Shown: positions 44,748 through 56,800 of the stretch, piece after piece
How the letters are laid out: the number at the start of each line of letters is the position of its first letter
Numbering within the stretch: position 1 is the first letter of the stretch
DNA from: Lomentospora prolificans
Taxonomy: Eukaryota > Ascomycota > Sordariomycetes > Microascales > Microascaceae
Length of the DNA stretch: 64,000 bases
Direction: 5' to 3'
NCBI GenBank assembly: GCA_029532625.1
Contig: JARFXM010000011.1
Location: forward strand, 4,229,501 to 4,293,500
The notes under the pieces: model-generated
Database searches by the model: none
What the model saw: the letters and a program-made list of their open reading frames with translations, nothing else
What the model was told of the DNA's origin: nothing
Made by a program: the position numbers and the translations under genes

Positions 44748-45427
44748 CGGGCGATGTTTACACCAATATCATGCCTCAGCAGGACCGAGGACTTGGATCA
44801 CGGCTTGGTCCAAGGTGCAGAATGAGTAATCGTTAACGGTATCCACGAAATGATGAACATTATAAGAGATTCTTTACAATGGCTCTACTTGACCTTGCTT
44901 TCCATGGGATCCACAAGAATGGTGTCCAGGCGGTCGCAGCCGGAGGCGCTGGTTCCCGGCACCTCCGTTTTGGATGATTCCGGCAAGTGGATGGGAGAAG
45001 CGGAGCCCCGTTTCCTCCCTTTCTGCTAGCGCCCCGCGTCCTGTGCCCTAGAAACCAACGTCCATATAGCGTCGTATCCCCTTAGAATTGTGGATTTCGG
45101 CAATCAGCCCTTCACTCCGTTCCGATGCACTAATCGAGCGGGGCGGGACAACTTCCCCAGATTTAGCTGGTGTACGAACTTTTTGGAGTGGGTGTTTTTT
45201 TTAGCTCCCTCGTTAGGAGGGGCTAATGGGAAAGGTGCCGAGGTAGGGCTAGCTTCTCGAGACGTCGGCTTTCTTCATGTGCGGTGGTTATTGGCAAGTT
45301 GATATTACCCTGACCCATTTCCTTTGCTCTTGACGATATCTCAATTCCCTCGGATCGTGTGCCGAATAAGAGGACAGCCACTCTCATTTACAGCACTTCC
45401 CACATTGAGAGAACCCGAGCCGCGACC
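44748..45427. other. Intergenic region upstream of hydroxylase gene
   Basis: The 680 bases hold no coding signal. It probably contains the promoter of the downstream gene. Confidence 0.45.
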
Positions 45428-46195
45428 ATGGCCTCAACTCTCGCCTCGACCTGGGCGGACATCGTCCACACCCACGCTCCCCACGACATCGAACTCTACG
45501 GCACCCTCCTTGTCCAAATCCTCTTCTTCTGGCTCCCCTCCTCAATCTACATCGCCATCGACGCCCTGTTCCCAACCTTTTCCGCCCGCCATAAGCTCCA
45601 ACCCCCACCCAAGCAACCCACCGCGGCCGAAGTCCGCCACTGCCTCCGCATCGCCCTCTGCAACCAGCTCCTCGCCATCGGCCTCGCCCTCGTCCCCTAC
45701 TATCTGACCGCTGTAAAAGGCCTGCCGCCATCCCTTCGCATCACCCCCGCGTTTCCCTCCCTCGCCGAGTTCGCCACCCACTTCGTGGCCTGCTGTCTCC
45801 TCCGTGAGGTCCTCTTCTACTACGCCCACCGCCTCCTCCACTCCCCTGTCCTCTACCGCGCCATCCACAAGATGCATCACCGCTTCACCGCCCCCGTCGC
45901 TCTAGCCTCGCAGTACGCACACCCTGTCGAGCACGTCGTCGCCAACGCCCTGCCGCTCGCCATCCCGCCCGTGCTGCTTGGATCGCACATCTTGACGATG
46001 TGGGCGTTTCTGGCCTTCATGCTTTTGGAGACGTGTACGGTGCATAGCGGGTTCGATTTCTTTGGCGGACTGGCATGGATGCATGATGAGCATCATAGGA
46101 GGTTCACCGTCAACTTTGGAGGCATTGGGCTTTTGGATTGGGTGCACGGGACGGATGCGAAGAGGCCGAAAGAGGTTGAGCGCAAGGGGGAATGA
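45428..46195 (+). CDS. Sterol desaturase / fatty-acid hydroxylase superfamily protein
   Basis: Membrane-bound di-iron oxygenase family (ERG25, SUR2 and relatives), usually in the ER. Intronless, 255 aa from the ATG at 45428 (context CGACCATGG). The three His clusters are present: HRLLH (HxxxH), HKMHH (HxxHH) and HDEHH near the C-terminus, with an extra conserved HPVEH and HSGFD between them. Hydrophobic segments include LLVQILFFWLPSSIYIAI, a second near LLAIGLALVPYYL, and AFLAFMLLETC. The length is at the short end for the family. The substrate cannot be read from sequence; C4-methylsterol or sphingoid-base hydroxylation are both possible. Third codon positions are strongly C-rich. Confidence 0.87.
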   Translation: MASTLASTWADIVHTHAPHDIELYGTLLVQILFFWLPSSIYIAIDALFPTFSARHKLQPPPKQPTAAEVRHCLRIALCNQLLAIGLALVPYYLTAVKGLPPSLRITPAFPSLAEFATHFVACCLLREVLFYYAHRLLHSPVLYRAIHKMHHRFTAPVALASQYAHPVEHVVANALPLAIPPVLLGSHILTMWAFLAFMLLETCTVHSGFDFFGGLAWMHDEHHRRFTVNFGGIGLLDWVHGTDAKRPKEVERKGE

Positions 46196-46367
46196 CGCCG
46201 ACGTGCACTAAATACATCATAAAACGGTGTATGCACAGGTATACCATAGGTAGCAAATATTATTCATGTTGTTGTGGAATCATACACGTCTTCGCCTTTC
46301 GGTTTTTGCCATACCTGGGAGGCAAGTCCGTCCCAGTACGCCGAAAGATCTTATCCCTTGCGACGCA

Positions 46368-48249
46368 TCACAGGGATACCATCTTCACATTGAAAACACT
46401 GACATCGAAGCCATGCAAGCGCTCAAGGCGACAAATGGCAGTCTTACCGGGCCTTTCCAACAGAGTCCAGCGGCAGAAGAAAGACTTTTCTTCATTTGGG
46501 CTCAATCCCGAGATACTCATTAGGTGACCACTCTGCATCCTTAATCCTAAGTTGCAGGTATGGCGCCTCGCAACCTCATCTAGCGCATATATCCCTTCAA
46601 TTCCCAGCCGCCGTCGAGTGCTCCTTGAGGGATCTAGATGCAGCATCTCCACGCGCTGTTAGCGTTTGCGCGCCCCCGCGCCCCGCCCATCGAATAGTTG
46701 CGAGGCGCAAAAGAAGAATATTTTTGGGAACGGCCATGAACAGAACTTACAGTCATCCATGGTTGAACTACCCCATTCTTCCCAATAAGGAACTGATACC
46801 ATGTGATGTGATTGACATGACAGCGGCAAATATCCCACGTTAACCACCAAGCAAAGTTGACTTGGGGTTGGGATATTACTACTGAGGACACGCAAGGGCT
46901 ATTCCCCATCAGCAACAGCCGTTCCAAACCCTGGACATCGCAACCTGTTTGCGTCAGGTCTATACAGGCCGTCAATTTATAACCTTATAGAGACAACGAG
47001 GTTGCAGCACTGGGCTATGCGCGACATACCTCGAACACTGTCCCACGCCGTATTGTCTAAATCCAGACTGTTGAAACGACGACGCGGCCATAGGGCGAGG
47101 AATACGCCACCATCACTATCCTGAACGAGAGAGCAAACTTTCTCGTGAACCTCACTGCTGCCTCTATATATACACTTGGTGTAGTCTAGGAGATGGAATC
47201 GTCATGCCACGCAGGGTCCCTCCATGCCGCAGGAATCCACTGGCTCCATTTCACCCTCTCAGTGGTGGTACCCAGATAGCGCTGATACAAATCCAAGTTG
47301 AGCCTCTTCAAACTATTCCCGGGGCCGAAGATCCATTCTAACGATACAGTTTGGCCTTTTCCCCAAATATCGAGGCGACCTTGGGAAATGTACCCCCCCA
47401 AAGTACAATTTTCCTGCTCGCCACCGATACAGCAACTCGAGGGTCCGCCAATCTTTGGTACTCCCCAAATAGTCCTAATGAAACTCTCCTCGAAGATCCC
47501 TGTCCGATAAAAAGGTTCTCTCAGGAAACATCCTTGTGTCAATAGCCGTAAGCTCGAGCTCGTGCATGGAAACTTTAGGTCTGTCCTTTTTGCAGCAGTA
47601 GATGGCGTATTGCAGGGCCACGAGCAGTGAGGATGTCCAGGGAAGTCAAGTTATCATGCATGGTTTTCTTTCTCGTCCACCATAGATGCTCTTGCAACAT
47701 CAGCCCGACCTGGTAGGGTATTGCCTCGAGGATGCTTACTGCCGGTCTGTCGGGATAACGAAGCATGTATGGCGTCTCGACCACCCAGTCCGTTCTCACC
47801 CCGGCTGAGTTGGGCCCGTGAACACGAAAAAGATGACGGGGTGGCGCGGTTGGTAATCGTACTTCCTTGGCGGATCCTGAAATTTAGAAGTACACAGCCC
47901 GGCGGCCATAGTTTATCGGTGTCTATGACCTTGAAAAAGAGACCAGTTGGTGTCTCCATGATGGGCTCCCGGTTAAGATTTCTCGTTTCCCCTTGCGAGT
48001 TATCTCTTTAGCTCCTCAGCTGAAGAGCCAGACTGTAAGCCTCGGACTGCTAATGGGAGAAACGAGCAGGTGGGAAATAAGGAGAAATATTTTAGAATAT
48101 ACAGGTCTGCTCTCGTCAGTTTCTAAGAACCAGACAGCGACCTTGAGCTGATCGCCCTGAGCAAAGCTTGCAAGGATCTGTCGCTGGCAGGCTTCCGATT
48201 CGTCTTGCGGTGGCATCTCGCCAATATTAGATATAATCCAGAAATTCAA
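46368..48249 (-). pseudogene. Frameshifted LRR/F-box-like pseudogene
   Basis: Protein-like segments on the minus strand follow one another in changing frames: METPTGLFFKVIDTDKLWPP (47959-47900), DPPRKYDYQPRHPVIFFVF (about 47895-47835), VRTDWVVETPYMLRYPDRPA (about 47800-47740), LQYAIYCCKKDRPK (about 47625-47580), SLEWIFGPGNSLKRLNLDL (about 47350-47290), then LLDYTKCIYRGSSEVHEKV and RFNSLDLDNTAWDSVRG (47190-47030). Next a 46-nt GT-AG intron (46984-47029) still splices in phase into YKLTACIDLTQTGCDVQGLE. Spacing is continuous, but at least four single-base shifts break the frame. The Leu-rich pattern (LKRLNLDL, FNSLDLDN, VEMLHLDP) recalls fungal LRR/F-box proteins, though no F-box was seen. The upstream part (48016-48249, MPPQDESEACQRQ...) and the end at 46368 are approximate. 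Confidence 0.5.
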
Positions 48250-48383
48250 CGTTAAGGTTCAATAACTTCAAAAACGCCCGAGGCTTATCCTCGTTTCCTA
48301 TTTTACGAATCTACTTGTACGCGTATAAGACGTGTTACTCTTGGATCAATGATGTTGAGCACAAAGCGAGGAGCAACCACGAC

Positions 48384-48590
48384 TCAAAGACTTCGACGGA
48401 GGAAAACCTCTCCATTCTGGTTCTGATCCAGCACATTCGCCAACGGCATCTCTATCTCCCTATCAGCCTCCCGCCTTAGCTGATTCCACGTCTTCCATTC
48501 CCACCCATCGCACTCTTCCGGCTCCGTCACCTGCGCCATAGTACTTAGCGTGCGTTACTCACAAGATGCCGTCAATCTCGTGAATCGGAG

Positions 48591-48633
<43 letters not shown>

Positions 48634-49053
48634 AAGATGAAACTCACACTCGGCTCATCTCTCTCATCCCGGGGCTCGCAGATGACAAATATAGTGATGT
48701 AGTGCTTCTCGTGTCCGACGCCGCCCATGACCTCGCCGTCGACGGCAGCGACTCGACGCGCGTTGACCTCGAGAGCCGTCTCTCTTCGTATGATGCGTTC
48801 GGCGGCGGCGAGAAAGGTCTCGCCGTATTCGAGATACCCTCCCGGCGTGCGGAATTGGCCTTGAATTGGAATAAGTAGCGTTTCTTTTTGCTTGTGCCGC
48901 AACGGGCACCGAGGACTTGCCTTTTCCTAGGGTTCCCGTGCACGTCGCGACGAGGAATGTATCCTCCAGCCGGCGGTGCAGGAGCACGCCGATGCGCACC
49001 AAAGGGCTATGGGGAGCCTTGGCGTCGTATGGTGATTTTGATTCGGATGCCAT
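48384..49053 (-). CDS. Nudix-hydrolase-like protein with degenerate Nudix box
   Basis: Exons 48921-49053, 48648-48859 and 48384-48530, 163 aa. The fold resembles NUDT15-type Nudix proteins: VRIGVLLHRR at the start of the sheet, LGKGQFRTPGGYLEYGETF, KHYITIFVICEP, then DGWEWKTWNQL. In a working enzyme the Nudix box would read GxxxxxExxxxxxxRExxEExG; here the second half is RIIRRETAL, so the Glu after Arg is Ile and the first Glu of the EE pair is Arg. Metal binding, hence hydrolysis, is doubtful. Intron 1 (48860-48920) uses a GC-AG donor (GCAAGT) and restores the expected GKGQFRTPGG. Intron 2 (48531-48647) contains a T34A9 homopolymer. Both junctions keep phase. The fold call is good, the function uncertain. 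Confidence 0.78.
48593..48635. repeat. T34-A9 homopolymer tract inside an intron
   Basis: 34 T (48593-48626) directly followed by 9 A (48627-48635) on the + strand, inside intron 2 of the Nudix-like gene; the transcript would carry U9-A34. Such a tract is length-unstable and prone to sequencing error. Confidence 0.85.
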
Positions 49054-49597
49054 TTCGGAGATAGAAGGTCGGTCGATGGTGATGAACATCAAAGACCAAG
49101 TCGAAGAAAGCAAGAGTTTGGTGTGGTCTTGACCATCCACAAGCCACAATCAGATCATGCATCCCCGCCGACTTACACACGAACTTGCCGCATCTGGTAA
49201 TACCCGAAACTGATTGAGCCGAGCGCTTGATATCATTATGCTGCAAAACTTCTGCCAGCATCTAAAAGTACAGTAGCTTCTTATGAATTCCCATCCCGGA
49301 AATCCCACAACACCCTCCCCGTAAATCTCAACCCCCCCAAAGGACCATGCCGTTTTTTTCCCCGCCTTGTCAAATCCAACCCGGTTCAATATCCGCATCC
49401 GGAGGAAATAATACGCATAACGTACAATAGAAAAGTGGACACCCGAGCTGAGAATCAGAATAAAACTGTGAAAGCCGGGCCTATTAGAATAAAGGCAGAA
49501 AGGATGTGAATAAAAGGAGACCCTGGGGACATTAAGACTTCTGGTTGTAAAGAAAAAAGAAATGTGTTAGAATAATCGTCATTTTCAAGGAGGATTC

Positions 49598-50860
49598 TCA
49601 CTTTTGCAGTCTAACCTCGAGTTCGCCTGTCGAAAAGGGAGAGAACTTCACCCTCCCAAGACTGACGCCTTGCATGGCAAGATAATCCGTCATTTCGACC
49701 ATGAACTGCTCCGGACCGCAGATGTAATACTCGGCGGATCCGTGATCGAGGTAGAGGTCCCCGGGACTGACGGCGCCGAGATCAACGCGCACGTCGTACT
49801 CGTAGTCGACGCCGATCATGTCCGCCTCAGCGAGCCTAGACTTGAAAATGTTGACCGAAACGTTGGGTCGCGCCTGCTTGACGCGTCTGACGTGGTCCTC
49901 GAAGGCCATATCCCTCTGGGAGCCGTGGATAAAGGAGACGGGCCGCATGGGTTGAGTCTCCATCACGGAATTGAGGATGGATATCATGGGGGCAACACCG
50001 ACACCAGCCGAGATGAGCACGAGGGGCACGTTCTGGCCACCGCTGTAGGGGTCGAGGAAGATCTCTCCCGCGGGGTGGGAGACCTCGACCTCGTCGCCTC
50101 TCTGGAGGTCGTCTAGCATAATGTTGGACACGAGACCGGGGTTAACATTCATAACCATGCCGGACTTCTTTACCTGCATTCCGCGATCTCTCTTGACCGT
50201 AATCCTGTAGTAATCCGGTCTCGGCGCATCGCTAAGCGCGTACTGCCTCAGTTGGGCGTAGCCCTGGCCCTCCATTTCCATCTTGACCGAGATGTACTGC
50301 CCCGGCAGGAACTCGGGCAGTGGCTTTCCATCCTTGGGCGTGAGATAGAAGGAGACAATGTTATCTGTCTCCTGAACCTTCTTGGTGACCTTGAACTTGC
50401 GCCACCCTTTCCATCCTTGGCTCTCGAAGCCGCGGTACAATTGGTCCTCACGGCCGATGAGCATGCGTGCGAGCACCCAGTACGCCTTGTCCCATGCCAC
50501 GCGGGCCTCGGGCGTCATGGCGGGGCCCAGCACCTCGCTGAAGGCGTCAATGAGGTACTTGCCCACGATTTGGTAGTGTTCGGGCCTGATGCCTAGCGAG
50601 CAGTGCTTGTGACACATGCGCTCCAGTCTGGGGATTAGCTCGCTGATGTTGTTGATATCGGAAGCAAACTTGAGTATCACGGCTGTGAGGGCGCGGGGTT
50701 GCCGCGCGTTGGCGATGTTGACATCGTTAAAGATGTTGTGGAGCTCCGGATGAGCCTGAAGCATGTTGCGGTAGAAGGTTGTGGTGATGCGCTCACCGTG
50801 GTCCTTGAGGGCCGGGATGGTGGCCCGGACTATTTGCGTTTGCTTATACGAGAGAGCCAT
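49598..50860 (-). CDS. Flavohemoglobin (nitric oxide dioxygenase)
   Basis: Converts NO to nitrate with O2 and NAD(P)H, protecting against nitrosative stress. Intronless, 420 aa from the ATG at 50860; the frame stays open for 29 codons upstream but without another ATG. Globin domain residues 1-~150: distal Tyr30 and Gln54 (TTTFYRNM, NARQPRAL) and proximal His86 in HKHCSLGIRPEHYQIVGKYL, matching the Tyr29/Gln53/His85 set of bacterial Hmp. The FAD domain shows GQYISVKM and RQYALSDAP; the NAD domain shows LISAGVGVAPMISIL and YICGPEQFM. No mitochondrial presequence is evident after the ATG, so a cytosolic FhbA-like form is likely. Confidence 0.95.
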   Translation of the reverse strand: MALSYKQTQIVRATIPALKDHGERITTTFYRNMLQAHPELHNIFNDVNIANARQPRALTAVILKFASDINNISELIPRLERMCHKHCSLGIRPEHYQIVGKYLIDAFSEVLGPAMTPEARVAWDKAYWVLARMLIGREDQLYRGFESQGWKGWRKFKVTKKVQETDNIVSFYLTPKDGKPLPEFLPGQYISVKMEMEGQGYAQLRQYALSDAPRPDYYRITVKRDRGMQVKKSGMVMNVNPGLVSNIMLDDLQRGDEVEVSHPAGEIFLDPYSGGQNVPLVLISAGVGVAPMISILNSVMETQPMRPVSFIHGSQRDMAFEDHVRRVKQARPNVSVNIFKSRLAEADMIGVDYEYDVRVDLGAVSPGDLYLDHGSAEYYICGPEQFMVEMTDYLAMQGVSLGRVKFSPFSTGELEVRLQK

Positions 50861-53800
50861 TGTGAATATGGGGTGAGGGAAGCGAATGCGCAAAATGGGA
50901 TGGGGAAAGAGTGGATGAGAGGGGCGTGACGAGAGGGTTAAGTGCAAGACGTCGTGAGGTGTTATTAAGAAGTGATTTATTTAAGAGGTTCGAGGTGATT
51001 ACGTCGCCGTGGGTGATATGGAGAGGAATAAAAGCTCCGGCCTGTCAAGTTTTTAGAGTGGACCGCGATAAGTTATAAGTTTCTATAACTCTGTGTGGCA
51101 TGGGTTGGAGGAGGAACTAGATGCCCGGGGTTTGCAGTAGGGGCCCGTTAAAACAGCAAGGTCTGAAGTAGACTCGAGAAGTAGTTTTTGGGCAGTCTTT
51201 GAATTGTTATACCGGATCCAAGCTGGGAGAGGGAGACGAAAAATTCTCAACTGATGGTAGATAGTCATGCCACGTCGAGGTAGGTAGCGAGCGGTCCCCA
51301 TCTTATATGAAAAAAAAAAAACTCACCATCGAGAGCTCTCGACATGGCCCATTGGACGAAGTACAGTAGTACTCCTTCACCGTACTCACGTACTCCTTGA
51401 ACTGGACGTATCACTCGTCCAGTCCCCACAAGTCCACGAACGGACGGAGCAGCTAATAATGCCCACTTTCATCAGAAGTTGCTCCTAGCTGCCGGTGGGC
51501 AGGGGAGCTGATAATCCTACTCCCGACACGACAAACCACCTCAGTATGCCTAGGCTGGTTCCAAACTGAGTCCAGGCCATGGGATGCAACAAAGCGTTAA
51601 ACAGCTTTTGCTTTGGGAATAGCCCGGAAATTAGAGATGCGACAGGAGCCTTGATCCTAGACGGGCAGTATAAACCCGGAGAGGACAGAGAGGATGGGCA
51701 CGGATAGCATATTAGAGCAGCGGTAACGGGGAATAGTACCGGTAGTAGCAGCGGCGACTCTGGTTTCAAGAAAATGTGATATCTTATTTAGTGTAGTAGC
51801 ACCTTGCATGGATAGGCAGACTCGTCTCGTTCTGGTTGTGAGCTTGGAATCAGGTTCGAAAATAGAGTCGAAAGGCTCTTTTGGGGCGTCCGGTGTGGGG
51901 TCGAAACCTGTGGCTCGTTCGGTGGCAGATTGTTTGGGAGATGGGCCGGAGGTAGCCAGAGGTCACTCGAGGAATGTGCCCGTCAGACTCCGGGTTGGTC
52001 TTCAAAAGCCGTGAAAAATCTTTTCTTCGCCAGCGCCAACAAAATTTTAACGCGACACCCCCGTCTCCGCCCACCGCTTCAATCGTCGGTATTGGCATGA
52101 ACCAAACCTAGCAAGGGTCGGTGGGATCCGACCGACTGCCCCGGGAACGGTTTATTCTGGAAACGACGGAACCTTCCAGGGATTGGTACGACAATATGAG
52201 GACACACCAGCTAGTGGACCCTCATCGTACGATAAGTAGCAGGGGCTCTCCTCCAGACCACAACGCCCTCGAGAATTTTTTCCTGGTGCCTTTGGAGATC
52301 ATAGCGATGAACCGTGGGGGCGAGGGCTCTGGGTGGATGAAGATTTCCCTTGTCTTGCATCTACGGTAATATGCAGAGGTAACCGCGCTTCTTCTTCTTA
52401 CCTGGAGGACTACATCAGCAGTGAATGTACAGTCATGCGGCCTGGAAGAGTCGCCCTCAGAATGCGAATACGCGAGGGCAATGACAACTCGTGACTGTCT
52501 TGAAGCCTCCTAGAGCTTTTGCCGCCCATAAATCGACACCATCGTTTGTCCCTCATGTCGAGCTTTGAAAGATGCTTGCCAAGATGGGGCGCTGACCCGG
52601 TACACCGCGTACAGCTTCTGCTTATCCCTTGCTTTCCACAGCTCATCATGGTCATTCCGTAGGTGCGGACCATGGAAACAATATCAGCTCGGTAGTGCCT
52701 AGAGCTTCACCGATCAGTACATTATCCCTCCTCTCCATCTTTTCGAACTTCTCTTGCACAAGGTATTTTAGCTAAGAGAGGGACTGCCTCGACGTGGGGG
52801 CCCAATACATAGCTTACACGAGGCTCAAGAGGAAAGGGGTACAGCACCTGAGTAGAGCTGATAAGAAAAGAAGACGAAGGCGCACGAAAGAGATACTAAA
52901 CCTCGGCCGCGAAAAACGTCATGAGGTTCGAACTTCCGCATGTAAGGGAGGAGAAATTGAGGCGCGAGGACGCCACACCTCCTGGTATCTAAAAGAAGCA
53001 ACATACGTCCCATCCGGGTAGCCTAGTGATTGCGAGCTCACCGTGGCCTGGCCCATACCCGAGGGTGTCCATTCTAGGCCTCGTGAGGGTGTGGTTGTTG
53101 TATTCAGGGTTCAGACACCACATGGCTAGGCGAGAATGCGTGTGGAGTTCCTCACCTGCTCGAATCTGAAAAGAGAGCACTGCTCACACGACGAAGAACC
53201 CCTTTCTCAATAGTCTACCCCATTCTCCCCATCCACTCCACGAGCCTCATTAGGGCCATGGGCGCTATTCTGGCTAGTCGTTCATTGGCGGCAGCGAAGT
53301 GGCGCCCGTTCAAGCTCGTAAAAGGCAGGAATTTTCGGAGCCAGGCCCTTTAGCCTTGGGTCTAGAACAAGGGCCTAGGGACGGTTTGACGACTTGTATA
53401 AGTGCTTTTGAGACCGTCTTTTTTCTTTTTTCTCTCTTTATACTCGATCCCGCTTCTTCGGATGAACTTGGGAACTGACACATCTATTGGCACGCGGGGG
53501 TGTGGATTATTTGTCCAAGCTCTGCTTGCCAGATCGTCTAGACTCTTGGAAAAGCAAATTCGACATTCATGCCTCGACCCATACTTGCAGGCTGTGACCA
53601 TAGCGGGCGTTGTCGGGTGACGAGTGAACCACGAAAATAGAGGTCATTGATACCAAGCTCGACTACTTCAGACATGGAGAGTAGAATTTTCCAGGGATAT
53701 TACCGCGGCAGTCGAGAATCTTTCACGGGATCCCATAGCGTAGCGGGTGGGGTCGCCCGTGGTTCAGCTTTCTGTCAATGCCGAGCCACGTTTTTCGTCG

Positions 53801-56800
53801 TCATATTCCTCGATTGAGAGTTTCCACCCTCCGGCGGAGTGGGATGATCTTGTCAGGCATCCCATATCCTCATAACAATGGAAATGATTCCTGCAAGGGT
53901 GGAACGTGGTTCTCCAGATTATTCTTGTGAGTAGGTACCATAGATTGGTTGCGCACACTCCAGGCTCTCGTGGCCTAGGCCCATCTCTTTCTTGCGATTC
54001 ATTCCGGTTTTCTTGGCCTTCCGAGCAAGTCTGGGGCGCTTCATTTGATACCGTATGAATTCCCCTGACCCACTAGCCCGGCCTGTACATCACAGGGTCA
54101 CTGAGTAGTGCTGGCTGTCAAGAGTTATGCAGTCCTCTTGATATCAGAAGGCATGTATATTAAAGCGGTGCCGGGTTGCACTCAGGAGTGGATGGACTAG
54201 AGTAATGATCCACACGAGGCCAGGACGATGAGTCAGCTGCGTTCAATGTTAACTTTCCATGGCTCTCAATTGGAGGATCTCCATCCTCTGAGTGAGGAAA
54301 GCGTCGTCTATTAACTCACTTTGTGTGTTACGCTCTTGCTGGCTTTACCTTCCGCTTCGGCGACGTTGGTTAATGTTGTAAGATCAACTTTTGAAGGAAG
54401 ACCTCAGCTGAATACAAAACCATGTTCCCGACCTTCTCCCTGCGATGGTGGCCTGTCTTTTCTGACCCTTACCCATCAGAATCTATCAGCCGTCAGTTGA
54501 CCAGTTGCCTTTCATATCCCGATTTTCCTTGCCTATAGTACACGCTCGAAGCACTCTAATCTTATTCTCCACAAATCTACTAAATTTCGGTCTCTGCCGG
54601 TTTTGTAAGCAGTCTTCAGCAAAATCGACCCATTTCTGCTCAACCGTGCCCCCACGCATTATGCACCATAGCCTCACAACCCGGTAACTGCAACGCGGTG
54701 TATAATATTTTCCCATTTGCCCTTCACCTTCCGAGGCCGTCCCCCTTCCTGCCGGTGCCATCGCAACCAGGCGTGAGCCTGCACTGCAGAATCATATGCA
54801 GGCTGCTGCGCAACGACGGCACGCCCTAACGTTCGTTTCCCGGCCCTAGGGAAAGAGATGCCCCACTCAACTTGTGGTTTTCTTGTTAGAGGAAGAAATC
54901 CGCCAAGAACACCCTCCCCGACGACCGAATCCCTACCGTCGCACATGAGCTGGTGTTGGATACACGAAGGCGCACTACTCTCGGCTCAACGTTTACAAGT
55001 TCTGACCGCTAATGCAAGTGTCTCGCATAGGGAATTTGGTTCAATACTGGAGAAGAGCAAGTCGGGTCCCCACTGCTCTAGCCACCTCATACCTAGACTT
55101 CCCGTGTTCGTCTGCGCCGGCGTCGTTGAAATCGCCGCCGTGTCATAAAACGCGGTATATGCCCCTGGTTCAACTTGAATGAGCTGATCTCTCTGCACCC
55201 ATATTATGCTATCTGACTCAGTGCTTCACGGTCGGCGAGATTGAAGGTAGTCCTGCCGATATTCCGGGCTTCGACCTGGGTTTGCGAGTGCCTTCTAATT
55301 TATCGAACGGTTTTGTTACACCTCACTTTCAATTCTCCGAGGGTAAAGTGTACTCGTGCGCTGGAGACATCCGGCGGGTGGTATCGGAGGATCCTAATAA
55401 CGTCCGCAACACATATACAGAGTACTCTGTAGTCATATATTCAGGGTGTGGCGTGTACACTGAGCACGCCCTGGCGAGGGTTGACAAAACCAACCGCATC
55501 GCCGGGTAGAACTCTGGGTCCTCTGCATCCGAGCCGCCCACAACACGGTACCGCGTAGAATTTAATGCAAGCTAAGTCCCTCTCGCAGACCAGACCAATA
55601 TCGCCCTTGCTTAGAAACGAGGTTGTACGACGAAAGCACGTGAATCCTGGTGGCGGATCTAGGCTGAGTCCAAGATCTCTAGCCACGAGGAGATGACGCA
55701 TTCGAGAAGCGCGCCCCCACTCTATCCAACGTACCTTGGTAGTTCGCCTTGATTCAACAGTCGTAGCTCAGGAACACCATACCACACCGCATGTCTGCAT
55801 GCCGACAAGGCTCTCCACGAGGACCCATGTTCTACAAAATCCCAAAAGGATATAACTCGGCTCCATGCGGCCCAGGACTATCTAGGTAATGCTGTTCCTA
55901 GTTGGCTTCAGCCAGTTCCTCGTAGATTAGCCTATATCGGCCGTTTCTCTCGGGCGCAAGGAAAACAGCCCACTTGCCAAGACTAGAGTCCGAACTCTCT
56001 TACTGCTACGCTCGCTCCAGTTTTCATACACTACTGGAAAGCTCTCCATGCACCCTGCTCAAAGGAAATCATTCGAGTATGGTTCCGCACACCTTGCGGG
56101 CAGAACTAGCGTCCCACGAAACGTCATATCCCCTAGGAGTGAACAGAGACGGTGGTGTTGACGCAAGTCTCATGACTTGCAATGCCGCAGGTCAATCAGG
56201 CCAACCTGGGCGGCTTCCGGGCGGGGAAACCGAAGTAATGCTCAAGACTTTGATCAAGATTGGCGCGCGAGCGGTGTGTCACTCACCGAACGGAGCCTGA
56301 TGGAGGAAGGATGCTGAAACTTTCGGATTACCAGGCCTAGATCTCCTGATCCGCCAGGTCTGCGCTGCTTTCGGGATCCCTCAGAGAGACCCACCGGGTC
56401 CCCTTCTGCTGGTAGGATTTCCCACTATTTACGACTGATTGGTAACCTGGGTGTAATTCTGAAGTACGTCACGTAATCTGGCAAGGTCGCGGTTCGGAAT
56501 TTATCAGTTTGGAAACGCGGAGGGTGTGGGCCAAGAGCATGGCCAGCCACATTGAGGTTTTTTTGGCATCCCTATCTGCTTCTGATAGCTTTTGGATGGT
56601 GTACCAGTACCGGTCAGGCTATTCGAAAGTTGTGTCCAGAAGTGAGGTTGTAGTACGAGATCCGGCCGTTTTGGTCAGTCCTCGCTTCATGTTAGACCAG
56701 GAAATCGAGACGATCTGCGAGGATAAAGGGATGAGGAAGCTTGTCCTTTGCCGAAAGGGGTAACGCCCGAGCTCAAGTTATGGACCAAAGTCCTGCTTTA

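Noticed and set aside
52980..53060. Possible tRNA A-box (GGGTAGCCTAGTG)
   Set aside because: No matching B box at the right distance and no cloverleaf.
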